Shown: positions 26,001 through 35,064, counted from the first letter of the stretch. The stretch: DNA of 64,000 nucleotides from Bacteroidota bacterium (GCA_016721305.1 JADKIH010000003.1:1-64000), one strand, 5' to 3'. Made by a program: numbers and translations. The notes: a model not told the origin generated them from the sequence alone.

Positions 26001-26609
26001 TCAGCGTTTCTTATTCGAAGAAACGAGACATTTGGGTATATACCAACGGTGCAAATATACGGAGATATTCAGCTTATTCCCATCACAATCCAACCAATTT
26101 CCTTGCTGGTCCTTCAGGACAATTTGCAGCTTTCCCTCCAGAATAGCCTGAATGATCATCGCCCTCATAATCGTCGTATCGGCTCCCGCTTGAAGTGAAG
26201 CCAAACCAATTCCGGTTCCGACCTCATTATTCCGCAAATCCATAACCGACATGAGCGAATCAGTCAGTACACCCTCCTCGTCAGCTTTCTGCTTTTTGAA
26301 CGACAAATAATTTCCCTTTTCGTGAGCGCGCCCGAGTGAGAGAGCCTTTTTTGCACTCATATGTCGTGACAACAAAGCCATCCAGTAAGCATGACGAAAT
26401 GCATCGACTTGTCCGCCCAACGGATCCTGATCGAGCAAAGAATCCGTTTCCATCTTCTTGCTCTCCGCCAAAGCCAATCGCGAAAGCTTCAACGCCTTAC
26501 AAGCCACAAACGGATGCGTAAGCGCCCACCATTTTTCAGGTCTTGAAAAGCGTTGTGCCGAACCGCTCACGCTCAATACTGTTAAGAAAATAAGAAGAAT
26601 CCCTTTCAT
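26001..26609 (-). CDS. Secreted DUF6973-like protein
   Basis: A 202-residue protein with signal peptide (residues 1-19, ending SGSAQ). The conserved core reads GGQVDAFRHAYWMALLSRHM (about 65-84), RAHEKGNYLSF (about 93-103) and SVMDLRNNEVGTGIGL (about 120-135). The order DAFRHAYW ... AHE ... MDL-x-NN-x-x-G matches the DUF6973 family of Bacteroidota secreted proteins, as recalled, not searched. The conserved His, Glu and Asp suggest a metal or hydrolase site, but no activity is established. It starts 99 bp upstream of a divergent M28 peptidase gene across a word repeat. Confidence 0.7.
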   Translation of the reverse strand: MKGILLIFLTVLSVSGSAQRFSRPEKWWALTHPFVACKALKLSRLALAESKKMETDSLLDQDPLGGQVDAFRHAYWMALLSRHMSAKKALSLGRAHEKGNYLSFKKQKADEEGVLTDSLMSVMDLRNNEVGTGIGLASLQAGADTTIMRAMIIQAILEGKLQIVLKDQQGNWLDCDGNKLNISVYLHRWYIPKCLVSSNKKR

Positions 26610-26626
26610 TCTCCGCTAAAGTACAT

Positions 26627-26661
26627 ATTAGCTAATTATCACATCAGCTAATTAGCTAATC
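26627..26661. repeat. TTAGCTAA word array in a divergent promoter region
   Basis: Words ATTAGCTAATTATCACATCAG... fill the space between two divergent genes and run directly into the TAATTTTG box of the plus-strand gene. Confidence 0.82.
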
Positions 26662-26663
26662 TA

Positions 26664-26671
26664 TAATTTTG
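26664..26671 (+). promoter_or_regulatory. TAATTTTG -7 box of the M28 lipoprotein gene
   Basis: A perfect TANNTTTG match 37 bp before the ATG at 26709, beginning immediately after a word-repeat array. Confidence 0.5.
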
Positions 26672-26708
26672 TGACTGAAATAATCGCATCAATTACTAAA
26701 TTGCGTCC

Positions 26709-28394
26709 ATGAAAGTAACCCGTCTCCTCCTCCTCATTGCAGCACTACTCGTTGCGGCTTGTTCGACTTCTAAATTAATTCCATTAACAGACGATCAGGT
26801 AAAGGCAAATCTGAAGAAACATATTACAGCTTTAGCTTCGGAAGAATTTGAAGGACGCGAAACGGGAATGCCGGGAGAGATGAAAGCCGTCGATTATGTT
26901 GTCAAAGAATTTAAATCGGCCGGACTGAAAGCGAAAGGTGAGAAAGGATTTATTCAACCGTTTAAATTTACTACCGGTGCCGCCTTTGGATCAAGTACAC
27001 AACTCATCATCAATAATTACATTTTCAAAACTGATACTGATTTTTATGTATTGCCTCATTCATCGAATGGCATTGTGACAAATTTCATCACTCGTGTCGG
27101 CTACGGAATTTATGATCCGAAACTTTCGCGTAACGATTATGAAGGCAAATTAAATATTGCGAAAAGAATTTTCGTGATACAGTCAGGCGTACCTGATGGA
27201 AGCAATCCACATGGAAAATTCGGCGACTGGACAGACGTTCGCAAAAAAGTAGAGCAAGCTGTTTTACACGGAGCGCTTGCAGTGATCTTCATCAATTCCG
27301 ACACAGCACAAAGTGATCCGAAAGCAGACTGGAAAAATCACACCAGTCCGATGACGATTCCGGTGATTTTTGCAAAAGGCAAAGCTGCGGAATTACTAAA
27401 AGACAGCGTGATTACAAATTGCACCGTTGGTACCGACATCATTCACATCGAAAAAGAAGGTCATAACGTAATTGGTTATATCGACAATAAAGCTCCATAC
27501 ACTGTTGTGATCGGTGCTCACTTAGATCACTTAGGTTACGGTGACGACGGATCATTGTGGAGAGGCGCGCCTGCCATTCACAACGGAGCCGACGACAATG
27601 CCAGCGGAACGGCAGCATTGATTGAACTCGCGCGTTATGTGAAGGCGGCGAAGCTTACGAATAAGAATTATCTATTCATCGGTTTCAGCGGAGAAGAGAA
27701 AGGATTGCTAGGGTCAAATTATTTTGCAAAACATCCGACGGTAGAATTATCGAAGATGAGTTGCATGATCAATATGGATATGGTTGGTCGTTTGAAACCG
27801 GAAGAAAAAACATTGCTCATCAACGGGACAGGAACATCTCCAATGTGGAAAGCATGGTTAGACACGATTGCAACCGGCGATATGAAATTGAAAACAACTG
27901 AATCGGGAGTTGGGCCGAGCGATCATACATCATTTTATCTGAAAGACGTTCCTGTGCTCCACTTCTTCAGCGGAACACATAACGATTATCACAAACCAAG
28001 TGACGATGAGAATCTGATCAACTATGATGGCGAAATGCAAATTATTGCTCTTATAAAAAATCTCGTTCGCAAAGTTGACGCAGCCGACAAATTAGCTTTT
28101 ACAAAAACGAAAGACGACAATAACGAAGATGCGCCGAAATTTAAAGTTACGCTTGGCGTAGTGCCCGATTACGCTTATGACGGCGAAGGAATGCGCATCG
28201 ACGGAGTTACTGAAGGCAAGCCTGCATCGCATGCCGGTCTCTTACCCGGCGACGTTGTCCTCCAACTAGGCGAAGAAAAAGTAGCCGACATGATGAGCTA
28301 TATGAAAGCTCTCAGCAAGTTCGCGAAGGGCCAGACGACGAAGGTGCGATTTAAACGTGGCGGGGAGATGCTTGAGAAGGATATTACTTTCTGA
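26709..28394 (+). CDS. M28 family lipoprotein peptidase with PA and PDZ domains
   Basis: A 561-residue lipoprotein: signal 1-17 with lipobox LVAAC (lipidated C18), so it is membrane-anchored and faces the periplasm or outside. A PA-type insert lies about 110-245 (VRKKVEQAVLHGALAVIFIN). The M28 catalytic domain carries the two-zinc set H271 and D273 (GAHLDHLG), GADDNASGTAALIE, catalytic E329/E330 (FSGEEKGLLGS), NMDMVGR, and a late His in FFSGTHNDYHKPSDDE. A C-terminal PDZ domain (about 475-561; GMRIDGVTEGKPASHAGLLPGDVVLQLG) probably binds peptides or partners. Expected role: aminopeptidase on extracellular peptides. The gene is preceded by a TAATTTTG box and followed by a MITE-like element. 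Confidence 0.94.
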   Translation: MKVTRLLLLIAALLVAACSTSKLIPLTDDQVKANLKKHITALASEEFEGRETGMPGEMKAVDYVVKEFKSAGLKAKGEKGFIQPFKFTTGAAFGSSTQLIINNYIFKTDTDFYVLPHSSNGIVTNFITRVGYGIYDPKLSRNDYEGKLNIAKRIFVIQSGVPDGSNPHGKFGDWTDVRKKVEQAVLHGALAVIFINSDTAQSDPKADWKNHTSPMTIPVIFAKGKAAELLKDSVITNCTVGTDIIHIEKEGHNVIGYIDNKAPYTVVIGAHLDHLGYGDDGSLWRGAPAIHNGADDNASGTAALIELARYVKAAKLTNKNYLFIGFSGEEKGLLGSNYFAKHPTVELSKMSCMINMDMVGRLKPEEKTLLINGTGTSPMWKAWLDTIATGDMKLKTTESGVGPSDHTSFYLKDVPVLHFFSGTHNDYHKPSDDENLINYDGEMQIIALIKNLVRKVDAADKLAFTKTKDDNNEDAPKFKVTLGVVPDYAYDGEGMRIDGVTEGKPASHAGLLPGDVVLQLGEEKVADMMSYMKALSKFAKGQTTKVRFKRGGEMLEKDITF

Positions 28395-28399
28395 TCTCC

Positions 28400-28526
28400 G
28401 ATTAGATGATTAGCTGATGGACTTACTAAATTCAGACTGCTTTCTTTTAGTGAGACAATAGCGCCGCTACTAATTTCTCAAGTACTCACAGTTTACCCAC
28501 GATCATTAGCTAATCGGCTAATCGGC
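28400..28526. repeat. MITE-like word-repeat element
   Basis: Left end ATTAGATGATTAGCTGATGG followed by ACTTACTAA; right end CATTAGCTAATCGGCTAATC. The core is about 85 bp. The left end shares the inner words GATGG and CTTACTAA with the element at 13836-14099. The right end abuts the stop of gpsA. Confidence 0.82.
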
Positions 28527-28528
28527 GT

Positions 28529-29524
28529 TCAGCTCAGCTGCTCCGAAAGCAACCGCATCTCTATCCTCGGCGATATCTTTTCGTAAAGCACATGATACAC
28601 AGCAGAAGTGATCGGCATGTGAACTTTAAATTTCTTATTGATTTCGTAAATGCATTTTGTCGCGTAATAACCTTCGGCAATCATATTCATTTCAAGTTGC
28701 GCGAATTTTACGGAGTAGCCTTTTCCGATCATGGTGCCGAACATACGGTTACGACTGAAAGATGAATAGGCAGTTACGAGTAAATCGCCGAGATAGGCGG
28801 AGTCTTTGATATCGCGTGTGATGGGGCTAACTGCTTTTACAAAGCGATCAATTTCCTGAATGGCATTTGAAATTAAGACGGCCTGATAGTTATCGCCGTA
28901 ACCAACGCCGTGACAAATTCCGCTGGCAATTGCAACAACGTTTTTCAAAACTGCTGAATACTCTGTTCCGAAAATATCGTCGCTCACGCATGTTTTGATA
29001 TAGCGGCACGACATCAACGTTGCGAGCTTCGTAGCCGTGTCTGTATTTTGCGAAGCAATCGTCAGATAAGAAAGACGCTCCATTGCAACTTCCTCCGCAT
29101 GACAAGGACCGGTAATGACGCCGATGTTTGAAACAGGAATACCGATAGTTTTATGCAAGTAATCACCAACGATGAGTAATTCGTCGGGAATGATACCCTT
29201 GATGGCAGAAAAAACAGAACGACCTTTGAAATCGTCGGCTGTGATTTTATCGAGCGATGCTTTTAAGAAAGCTGAAGGCACGGCGAGGATGACGATATCC
29301 GATGAAGTAATCGCTGAGCGCAAATCAGTTTGCACCTGCACTTTTGCCGGATCAATTTCCACATCGCTCAGGTAATTGGGATTGTGCTTGTACTTGCGGA
29401 TGAATTCAGCCGTTTCATTCGAGCGTACCCACCAGTGAATGGTATCGACATTATTCGAAAGAATTTTGACTATCGCTGTTGCCCAGCTTCCTCCGCCGAT
29501 GACGGCTATGGTTGGTTTGGTCAT
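28529..29524 (-). CDS. gpsA: NAD(P)H-dependent glycerol-3-phosphate dehydrogenase
   Basis: A 331-residue cytosolic enzyme that reduces dihydroxyacetone phosphate to sn-glycerol 3-phosphate for phospholipid synthesis. The N-terminal Rossmann motif is GGGSWATAIVKIL (about 10-22), followed by ILAVPSAFL, FSAIKGIIP, VITGPCHAEEVAM (the conserved GP-x-x-A-x-E segment) and the catalytic Lys in AVLKNVVAIASGICHGVGYGDN. The C-terminal helical domain includes YLGDLLVTAYSSFSRNRMFG. Length is normal. It stands alone, between a word-repeat element and a CACGAG repeat element. The start is preceded by GGTGATCGGTGATCGG words also seen at the uvrC start. Confidence 0.96.
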   Translation of the reverse strand: MTKPTIAVIGGGSWATAIVKILSNNVDTIHWWVRSNETAEFIRKYKHNPNYLSDVEIDPAKVQVQTDLRSAITSSDIVILAVPSAFLKASLDKITADDFKGRSVFSAIKGIIPDELLIVGDYLHKTIGIPVSNIGVITGPCHAEEVAMERLSYLTIASQNTDTATKLATLMSCRYIKTCVSDDIFGTEYSAVLKNVVAIASGICHGVGYGDNYQAVLISNAIQEIDRFVKAVSPITRDIKDSAYLGDLLVTAYSSFSRNRMFGTMIGKGYSVKFAQLEMNMIAEGYYATKCIYEINKKFKVHMPITSAVYHVLYEKISPRIEMRLLSEQLS

Positions 29525-29587
29525 TTGGGTGATCGGTGATCGGTTCTGGGGTAAAAATAGTTAAAAAGAGGGTTCATGGGAATGGTT

Positions 29588-29827
29588 TTTTTTCACCACG
29601 AGAACACGAGTGCCACGAGGAATCACAAGAAATGCTTAGTTTTTTCACCACGAGAACACGAGTGCCACGAGGAATCACAAGGGGAAAGTATGTGTAAACA
29701 AGAAAAATAGTTTGAAGAAGGGAGCCGAGGACACGAGAAAATCTTGGACCTTGTCACTTGGTTCTTGTGGTGAAAAAAGTAAGAATGTCTTGTGATTCCT
29801 CGTGGCACTTGTGCTCTCGTGGTGAAA
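29588..29827. repeat. CACGAG word-repeat element with inverted ends
   Basis: Two direct copies of a 41-bp unit (TTTTTTCACCACGAGAACAC..., starts 29588 and 29641) face an inverted copy at 29789-29827 (CTTGTGATTCCTCGTGGCAC...) with a further partial inverted copy near 29756-29779. It fills the 304-bp gap between gpsA and uvrC. No ORF was seen, and the right end adjoins the uvrC stop. Confidence 0.87.
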
Positions 29828-29828
29828 T

Positions 29829-31664
29829 CTACTCCTGACTAGGATGAAAATAAGCAAACACTAAGGAAGCCCGATGCCCGCCAATCACCTCCGCTATCTC
29901 CTCCAACGTTGCTTCCTTGATACGTTTCACGGATTTGAAGTGACGAAGCAACTCATCCTTCGTCGTCTCTCCTATTCCCTTGATGTCGGATAATTCGCTT
30001 TTGACAACGCCTTTGCTTCGGCGGTTGCGGTGGTGTGTGATACCGAAACGGTGAACTTCATCGCGGAGATTTTGTATGACGCGGAGCGTTTCGCTTTTCT
30101 TGTCGATGTATAATGGCGCACTGTCGCCGGGATAATAAATTTCTTCCAATCGTTTGGCGATACCGATGACGGCAACTTTTCCAATCAGTCCGAGTTTATC
30201 GAGACTGGTCATAGCCGAACTTAACTGTCCTTTACCACCGTCAATCACGATGAGCTGCGGAAGCGGCAATGCTTCGTCGAGCATGCGTTTGTAACGACGG
30301 AAAATAACTTCTTCCATCGATGCAAAATCGTCAGGACCTTCAACGGTTTTGATATTGAAATGGCGATACTCTTTTTTAGCAGGTTGTCCGTTAATGAAAA
30401 CGCTCATCGCAGCAACAGGATAAGCTCCCTGGATGTTCGAGTTATCGAAACACTCGATACGACGTGGTAATTCGGTTAAATGAAGATCTTTTTGCATCTT
30501 CTCCATCAGTCGTTGCACTTTGTTTTCCGGGTTTTGTTTTTCGAGTTGCAAATCTCGCTCACGAATGTAATTGCGAACATTGCTTTCCGATAAGGTGAGC
30601 AAGTGTTTCTTATCACCGATTTTCGGAATCGTCATTGTTACTCCGGTAATTTCCGTTTCGACTTCGAATGGCAAAATGATTTCAGTGGCGTCGCTGTTGA
30701 AGCGAGTTCGCATATCGGCAATGGCGATTTCTAAAAGCTCTTCCTTCGTTTCGTCGAGTTTCTTTTTCAATTCAACGGTGTGGCCTTGAATAATGGCGCC
30801 GTTCATGATACGAAGGAAGTTGACGAAAGCAGAATCTTCCTCGACGGTGATGCTGTACACATCGGTGTTGTGAATCGAAGGATTTACAACAACCGATCTT
30901 TGCTTGAATTTCTCCAGCATTTCCAGCTTCACTTTTATATTGTGTGCTTCTTCGTATTGAAATTCGGAAGCGAGCGTATTCATCTGCGTTTTGAGCAATT
31001 GAATAACGCTATTGATATTTCCTTTTAAGATCTGGCGAATTTCTTTAATCGTCTGATCGTAGTCTTCTCTTGTCTGCAATGCTTCGCATGGCGCTTTGCA
31101 ATTACCGATGTGATATTCCAGACAAAGCTTGAATTTCTTTTTGGCGATATTGTCTTCCGTCAAATTCAGCGAGCATGTACGGAGCTTGTACAATTGTCCG
31201 ATGAGTTCGAGCAGAGTCGTAATCATTTTCACCGGAGTATACGGGCCGAAATACTCGGAGCCGTCGCGAATTAATTTACGCGTGGAAAAAACTCTTGGGA
31301 ATGGTTCGTTCTTAATACAAATCCACGGATAGGTTTTATCGTCTTTGAGATTGACGTTGTATCGCGGCTGATGCTTTTTGATGAGCGAATTCTCGAGCAG
31401 CAGCGCATCCATTTCTGTATCGACGACAAGTGTTTTGATGTCGACGATCTTGCGGACGAGGACGTTAGTTTTTCCGCTGTCGTGTTCTTTCTGAAAATAG
31501 GAGCTGACGCGTTTCTTGAGCGACTTGGCCTTGCCGACGTAGAGTAGCGTTCCTTCCTTATCATAGAATTGATATACTCCCGGGGAGTCGGGGAGTGTGG
31601 AGAGAAGTGTGCTTATATGATCTTGTTTACTCATTCGGGTGATCGGTGTGTCGGTGATCGGCAA
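29829..31664 (-). CDS. uvrC: UvrABC excinuclease subunit C
   Basis: A 611-residue cytosolic nuclease that makes both incisions around bulky DNA lesions with UvrA and UvrB. The N-terminal GIY-YIG domain (about 17-95; DSPGVYQFYDKEGTLLYVGKAKSL) makes the 3' cut; a UVR motif lies around 205-240 (NTLASEFQYEEAHNIKVKLEMLEKF); the RNase H-like domain (about 395-545; RIECFDNSNIQG, EGPDDFASMEEVIFRRY, IVIDGGKGQL, HHRNRRSKG) makes the 5' cut; tandem helix-hairpin-helix motifs follow (SDIKGIGETTKDELL). Length is normal. The start may be a few codons later (MSKQDHI), since the first residues overlap GGTGATCGG words. Confidence 0.96.
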   Translation of the reverse strand: MPITDTPITRMSKQDHISTLLSTLPDSPGVYQFYDKEGTLLYVGKAKSLKKRVSSYFQKEHDSGKTNVLVRKIVDIKTLVVDTEMDALLLENSLIKKHQPRYNVNLKDDKTYPWICIKNEPFPRVFSTRKLIRDGSEYFGPYTPVKMITTLLELIGQLYKLRTCSLNLTEDNIAKKKFKLCLEYHIGNCKAPCEALQTREDYDQTIKEIRQILKGNINSVIQLLKTQMNTLASEFQYEEAHNIKVKLEMLEKFKQRSVVVNPSIHNTDVYSITVEEDSAFVNFLRIMNGAIIQGHTVELKKKLDETKEELLEIAIADMRTRFNSDATEIILPFEVETEITGVTMTIPKIGDKKHLLTLSESNVRNYIRERDLQLEKQNPENKVQRLMEKMQKDLHLTELPRRIECFDNSNIQGAYPVAAMSVFINGQPAKKEYRHFNIKTVEGPDDFASMEEVIFRRYKRMLDEALPLPQLIVIDGGKGQLSSAMTSLDKLGLIGKVAVIGIAKRLEEIYYPGDSAPLYIDKKSETLRVIQNLRDEVHRFGITHHRNRRSKGVVKSELSDIKGIGETTKDELLRHFKSVKRIKEATLEEIAEVIGGHRASLVFAYFHPSQE

Positions 31665-31730
31665 TCAGTTTAATTTTTTTTCCGCTGAAAGCGGAGAAAT
31701 TCTGTCTTTTCGTGTGCTTGGTGTTTTTTG

Positions 31731-32215
31731 TTTCCCGCAGATCTCGCAGAAAAATACGCAGATCTCGCAGATTTTCAGGTGGTCTTTTCGTGTGCTTAGT
31801 GTAATTAGTGGTGTATTTTGTTTCCCGCAGATCTCGCAGAAAGATACGCAGATCTCGCAGATTTTCAGAGTGGTCTTTTCGTGTGCTTAGTGTAATTAGT
31901 GGTGTATTTTGTTTCCCGCAGATCTCGCAGAAAAATACGCAGATCTCGCAGATTTTCAGAGTGGTCTTTTCGTGTGCTTAGTGTAATTAGTGGTGTTTTT
32001 TGTTTCCCGCATCTCGCAAAGAGGGTCTTTTGGAGGTAATTAGTGGTGTTTTTTGTTTCCCGCAGATCTCGCAGATTTTCAGAGTGGTCTTTTCGTGTGC
32101 TTAGTGTAATTAGTGGTGTTTTTTGTTTCCCGCAGATCTCGCAGAAAAATACGCAGATCTCGCAGATTTTCAGAGTGGTCTTTTCGTGTGCTTAGTGTAA
32201 TTAGTGGTGTTTTTT
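31731..32215. repeat. Tandem array of 91-bp CGCAGATCT units
   Basis: Six tandem units begin TTTCCCGCAG at 31731, 31821, 31912, 32003, 32056 and 32126. Full units are 90-91 bp; the fourth and fifth are shortened to 53 and 70 bp. Each contains two GCAGATCTCGCAGA words, then a shared tail (GGTCTTTTCGTGTGCTTAGT). The array fills most of the 591-bp gap between uvrC and an M28 peptidase gene. Units are nearly identical, so this is not a CRISPR array. No conserved ORF runs through it. Confidence 0.9.
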
Positions 32216-32255
32216 GTTCTCACAACGAATCGTTCACTGATTAACCGATCACTCC

Positions 32256-33623
32256 TTACAATCCATGCATTGCAATCAAATACGCCAACGCCGCCATGGA
32301 GGCTGATCCCAAAAGCAACTCGCGCTTGTTTACTTTATCAATCGTATCCGAAGCCGCATGATGGTAATCGAAGTAACGCTGTGAATTTACATTGAGGCCA
32401 ATGCAAGGGATATCGTATTTTTCCATGAAGCTGATATCGGTGCCATCACCATCGTTGTCGAAATTCCAGAGGCCGTAAGGTCTGAAGAGCGGAATCCATT
32501 TGCGAATGAGCTCGCGCTTTTCTTCTTTCATATTCAAGCCGAAACCTACAGGGAGAAATGCCCCGGCATCGCTTTCGATAGCGGCAACATGTTTTTCACC
32601 GTTGAGATTTGCAGCGTATGTCTTCCCTCCTTTTGCACCATTCTCTTCATTCATAAAAGCAATTACTCTGATAGTTCTTTCAGGTGTCATCTTTAAGGCT
32701 TTCATGGTTCGCAGTATTTCGATCGACTGAACAACGCCTGCACCATCATCGTGTGCGCCACTGCAATTGTCCCATGAATCGAGATGACCGCCGACAACGA
32801 TTACTTCATCGCGTTTTGATTTGCCGAAAATTTCGCCGATCACATTGTACGATTTTACCGAGTCGAGCATCTGGCAATTCGTCTGCATATAGAATTTCGT
32901 TTCCTTATTGGCACGAATAATACTGCTTAAAAGATTTGCTCCGTTTGTGCTGATAGCAATGCAAGGCAATTTCGGAAGAGAATCATAGTAATGCATCGCT
33001 CCGGTGTGCGGGAAATCGTCTTGTGCATTTGTCATCGAGCGAACGATTGTTCCGACAGCGCCATAACGAGCCGCTTCCGAAGGACCGGCCCAGCGGTATT
33101 CGACAGCTTCGCCATAGGCTTCGAACGTATTGATAAATTTCTCATCGAACGGATGATTATAGAAAACGATTTTGCCTTTTACTTTTTCAGTTCCCAATGC
33201 TTTGAGTTCATCGAAATTGTGAACTTCAATTATGTTAGCCGTAATTCCTTCTTTCGGCGTGCCGACAGAATTTCCCAGAGCGATAACAGGAACACTTTGC
33301 TTTTTGCCATTTGCTTCGATAATCGTTCCTGTTTCTTTCGCCCCACGCACCCAATGCGGAACCATTACTTCCTGCAGATAAACCGAATCGGCACCTGCTT
33401 CTATCATCGTCTTCTTCGCCCACTCCACAGCTTTTGCTGCCGCATCCGATCCTGCCAATCGGCCCGGACAAGTAGTCGTGAGATCACGAAGCCAATTGTA
33501 CGCTTTGCTGTTCTCAAGCGTTTCGGAGTAAATGGAACGAAGCGCGACTGAATCTGAAATTTGCGCGTAAGTAGTGAGCGATACTAGAAAGAGAGCTATA
33601 AGCGCTGAGAGATTTCTGAGCAT
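32256..33623 (-). CDS. Secreted M28 metallopeptidase (carboxypeptidase Q-like)
   Basis: A 455-residue exported peptidase with signal peptide 1-20 (ending TTYAQ). A PA-like insert (about 115-255) lies ahead of the M28 catalytic core. Zinc ligands and catalytic residues are readable: GGHLDSWD, GAHDDGAGVVQSIE, IAFMNEENGAKGG (Glu-Glu), ESDAG, and the final His in DYHHAASDTIDKV. The layout resembles mammalian carboxypeptidase Q/PGCP and its Bacteroidota relatives, which hydrolyse dipeptides. It is only distantly similar to the M28 lipoprotein at 26.7 kb and lacks its PDZ domain. Expected location periplasm. The gene ends just after the 91-bp tandem array. Confidence 0.94.
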   Translation of the reverse strand: MLRNLSALIALFLVSLTTYAQISDSVALRSIYSETLENSKAYNWLRDLTTTCPGRLAGSDAAAKAVEWAKKTMIEAGADSVYLQEVMVPHWVRGAKETGTIIEANGKKQSVPVIALGNSVGTPKEGITANIIEVHNFDELKALGTEKVKGKIVFYNHPFDEKFINTFEAYGEAVEYRWAGPSEAARYGAVGTIVRSMTNAQDDFPHTGAMHYYDSLPKLPCIAISTNGANLLSSIIRANKETKFYMQTNCQMLDSVKSYNVIGEIFGKSKRDEVIVVGGHLDSWDNCSGAHDDGAGVVQSIEILRTMKALKMTPERTIRVIAFMNEENGAKGGKTYAANLNGEKHVAAIESDAGAFLPVGFGLNMKEEKRELIRKWIPLFRPYGLWNFDNDGDGTDISFMEKYDIPCIGLNVNSQRYFDYHHAASDTIDKVNKRELLLGSASMAALAYLIAMHGL

Positions 33624-33689
33624 GGAATGTATTTTATGTAAAAATAGAATTATTTGGGAGTTGTCAGTGGTGGTTCTATGTGATTATTT

Positions 33690-33717
33690 TACCACTAAGA
33701 CACTAAGGCACTAAGAC
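33690..33717. repeat. CACTAAGA word array at the lspA 3' end
   Basis: Words CACTAAGACACTAAGGCACTAAGA lie across the end of lspA. On the minus strand the array supplies the last codons (Val-Leu-Val-Pro region) and the TAG stop of lspA. Confidence 0.8.
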
Positions 33718-34341
33718 TGAAACTGCGGGAGTCTCTTCTTCCTTTGCTTCTACCTTTTGTGTAAAACGCTTTTGGAATATTAAGAGGAGGAAAACACCGA
33801 CGGAAATTGATGAGTCGGCAATATTGAAAATAGGACGGAAGAAAAGAAAAGTGTCGCCGCCCCAAATTGGAAGCCAAGAAGGAAATTGTCCGCTCATGAT
33901 AGGGAAGTACAGCATATCAACTACACGACCATGCAGGAAGGTTGCATAACCTCCGCCGGCAGGCATAAATTTAGAAACGCCTTCGAAGCTGTCGGAGAAA
34001 AGTAATCCGTAAAATGCACTGTCGATGATATTACCAATCGCTCCGGCAAAGATGAGCGAGAAGCACGTAATCATTAACGGATGCGCTTTTGTTTTGATGA
34101 GATGCCACAGGTAGTAACCGATACCGAATGAAGCGACAATCCGGAACACACTCAAAAACAATTTTCCGAATGAACCACCCAGTTCCAAACCGAAAGCCAT
34201 TCCATTATTCTCTGTAAAATGAATCTGAAACCAATGCGTGATATAAATCTCCTCACCCAAATACATATGCGTCTTGATCCAGATCTTAACGAACTGGTCG
34301 AGTAAAAGGACGGCGAGGATGATGAGGGAGGCGCGCTTCAT
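33703..34341 (-). CDS. lspA: Lipoprotein signal peptidase (signal peptidase II)
   Basis: A 212-residue inner-membrane aspartyl protease that cuts signal peptides of lipoproteins after lipidation. Four hydrophobic helices are visible (about 5-22, 62-80, 88-108, 168-190). The catalytic pair is D107 (GNIIDSAFYG) and D176 (FNIADSSIS), with the conserved N45/N46 (FTENNGMAFG) and GRVVDMLYFP motifs. Longer than E. coli LspA because of the periplasmic insert typical of Bacteroidota. The C-terminal tail after residue 190 is charged and ends in SVLVP encoded by a CACTAAGA repeat, so the end has been rewritten by the repeat. It lies in the conserved order ileS - dksA/traR - lspA. Confidence 0.96.
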   Translation of the reverse strand: MKRASLIILAVLLLDQFVKIWIKTHMYLGEEIYITHWFQIHFTENNGMAFGLELGGSFGKLFLSVFRIVASFGIGYYLWHLIKTKAHPLMITCFSLIFAGAIGNIIDSAFYGLLFSDSFEGVSKFMPAGGGYATFLHGRVVDMLYFPIMSGQFPSWLPIWGGDTFLFFRPIFNIADSSISVGVFLLLIFQKRFTQKVEAKEEETPAVSVLVP

Positions 34342-34370
34342 TGTGGGTTAGAGGGTCGGCGGTGGCTTTG

Positions 34371-34583
34371 GAGATTGAATATTGAATATTTATCGGGCGA
34401 GACGGTTACTGTTATCGATGATTAAAGGTTAGGAATGAGTCGTTCGTTTTTCGAATTGAATATTTAAAACAGAAAAAGATTGCAGATTGAATAATATAAA
34501 TTATCACTATTCAATTTACAATCTTAATTGCCGAGATCAATATTCAATTTTCAATCTTCAATATTCAATCCATAGAATATTCA
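34371..34583. repeat. TTGAATATT word element
   Basis: The gap between lspA and dksA holds forward words (GATTGAATATTGAATATTTA) near 34371, related words in the middle (TTGCAGATTGAATAATATA) and reverse words (CAATCTTCAATATTCAATCC) to 34583, so it is again an inverted arrangement. No ORF was seen. Confidence 0.78.
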
Positions 34584-34589
34584 ATAGCC

Positions 34590-35030
34590 TTAGTCACGGT
34601 ATTGGTTCAACTTCGCCTCAATACTCTGTGTAGTATGCGGCACAGCGCGGAGACGTTCTTTTGGAATCAGCTTGCCGGTAACGCGGCAGATACCGTAGGT
34701 TTTATTTTCGATACGCACGAGTGCGTTTTCGAGTTGCTCCATAAATTTCTTCTGACGTCCTGCCAATTGGCCAGCTTCTTCTTTTGCTAAAGAGTCTGAA
34801 CCGTCTTCGAGAATTTTGAATGTACTTGCTGTATCGTCGGTGCCGTTATCGTTGGCAGCCGTCATCTGAGCTTGAAGATTCGTTAATTCTTTACGAGCAT
34901 CTTCCAGTTTCTTAATAATGATTTCGCGAAACTCTTCGAGTTCTGCATCAGAGTAACGATTTTTTCCGGGCTCTTCCACCGGTTTCGGTGGCATATTTTT
35001 CGCCGGCTCAGGTCTTCTGTTGATAGGCAT
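34590..35030 (-). CDS. DksA/TraR-type zinc-finger transcription factor
   Basis: A 146-residue frame ending in the TraR/DksA domain: coiled coil (about 25-110; ELEEFREIIIKKLEDARKEL, DSLAKEEAGQLAGRQKKFMEQLENALVRI) followed by YGICRVTGKLIPKERLRAVPHTTQSI. As in other Bacteroidota members only one Cys of the C4 finger remains. Such proteins bind RNA polymerase and modulate initiation, often with ppGpp. The reading frame is open for about 22 more codons upstream of the ATG (KAEPNIPSNPNVGRTLPPAARP) as far as a run of eight A. There it meets the Lys/Ala/Pro-rich gene in another frame, so the true protein is probably a fusion of about 277 residues. Neighbours are ileS and lspA, a conserved order. Confidence 0.88.
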   Translation of the reverse strand: MPINRRPEPAKNMPPKPVEEPGKNRYSDAELEEFREIIIKKLEDARKELTNLQAQMTAANDNGTDDTASTFKILEDGSDSLAKEEAGQLAGRQKKFMEQLENALVRIENKTYGICRVTGKLIPKERLRAVPHTTQSIEAKLNQYRD

Positions 35031-35064
35031 TGGTCTTGCGGCAGGAGGTAAAGTTCTTCCAACG

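Noticed and set aside
29588..29827. Possible CRISPR or IS element in the CACGAG region
   Set aside because: Only two direct and one to two inverted copies, no spacers and no transposase frame.
31731..32215. Possible CRISPR array
   Set aside because: Units are nearly identical throughout, without unique spacers, and no cas genes are present.
32991..33551. Frame of 186 codons antisense to the M28 peptidase
   Set aside because: Composition is random-like, no family signal, and the opposite strand encodes a complete peptidase.
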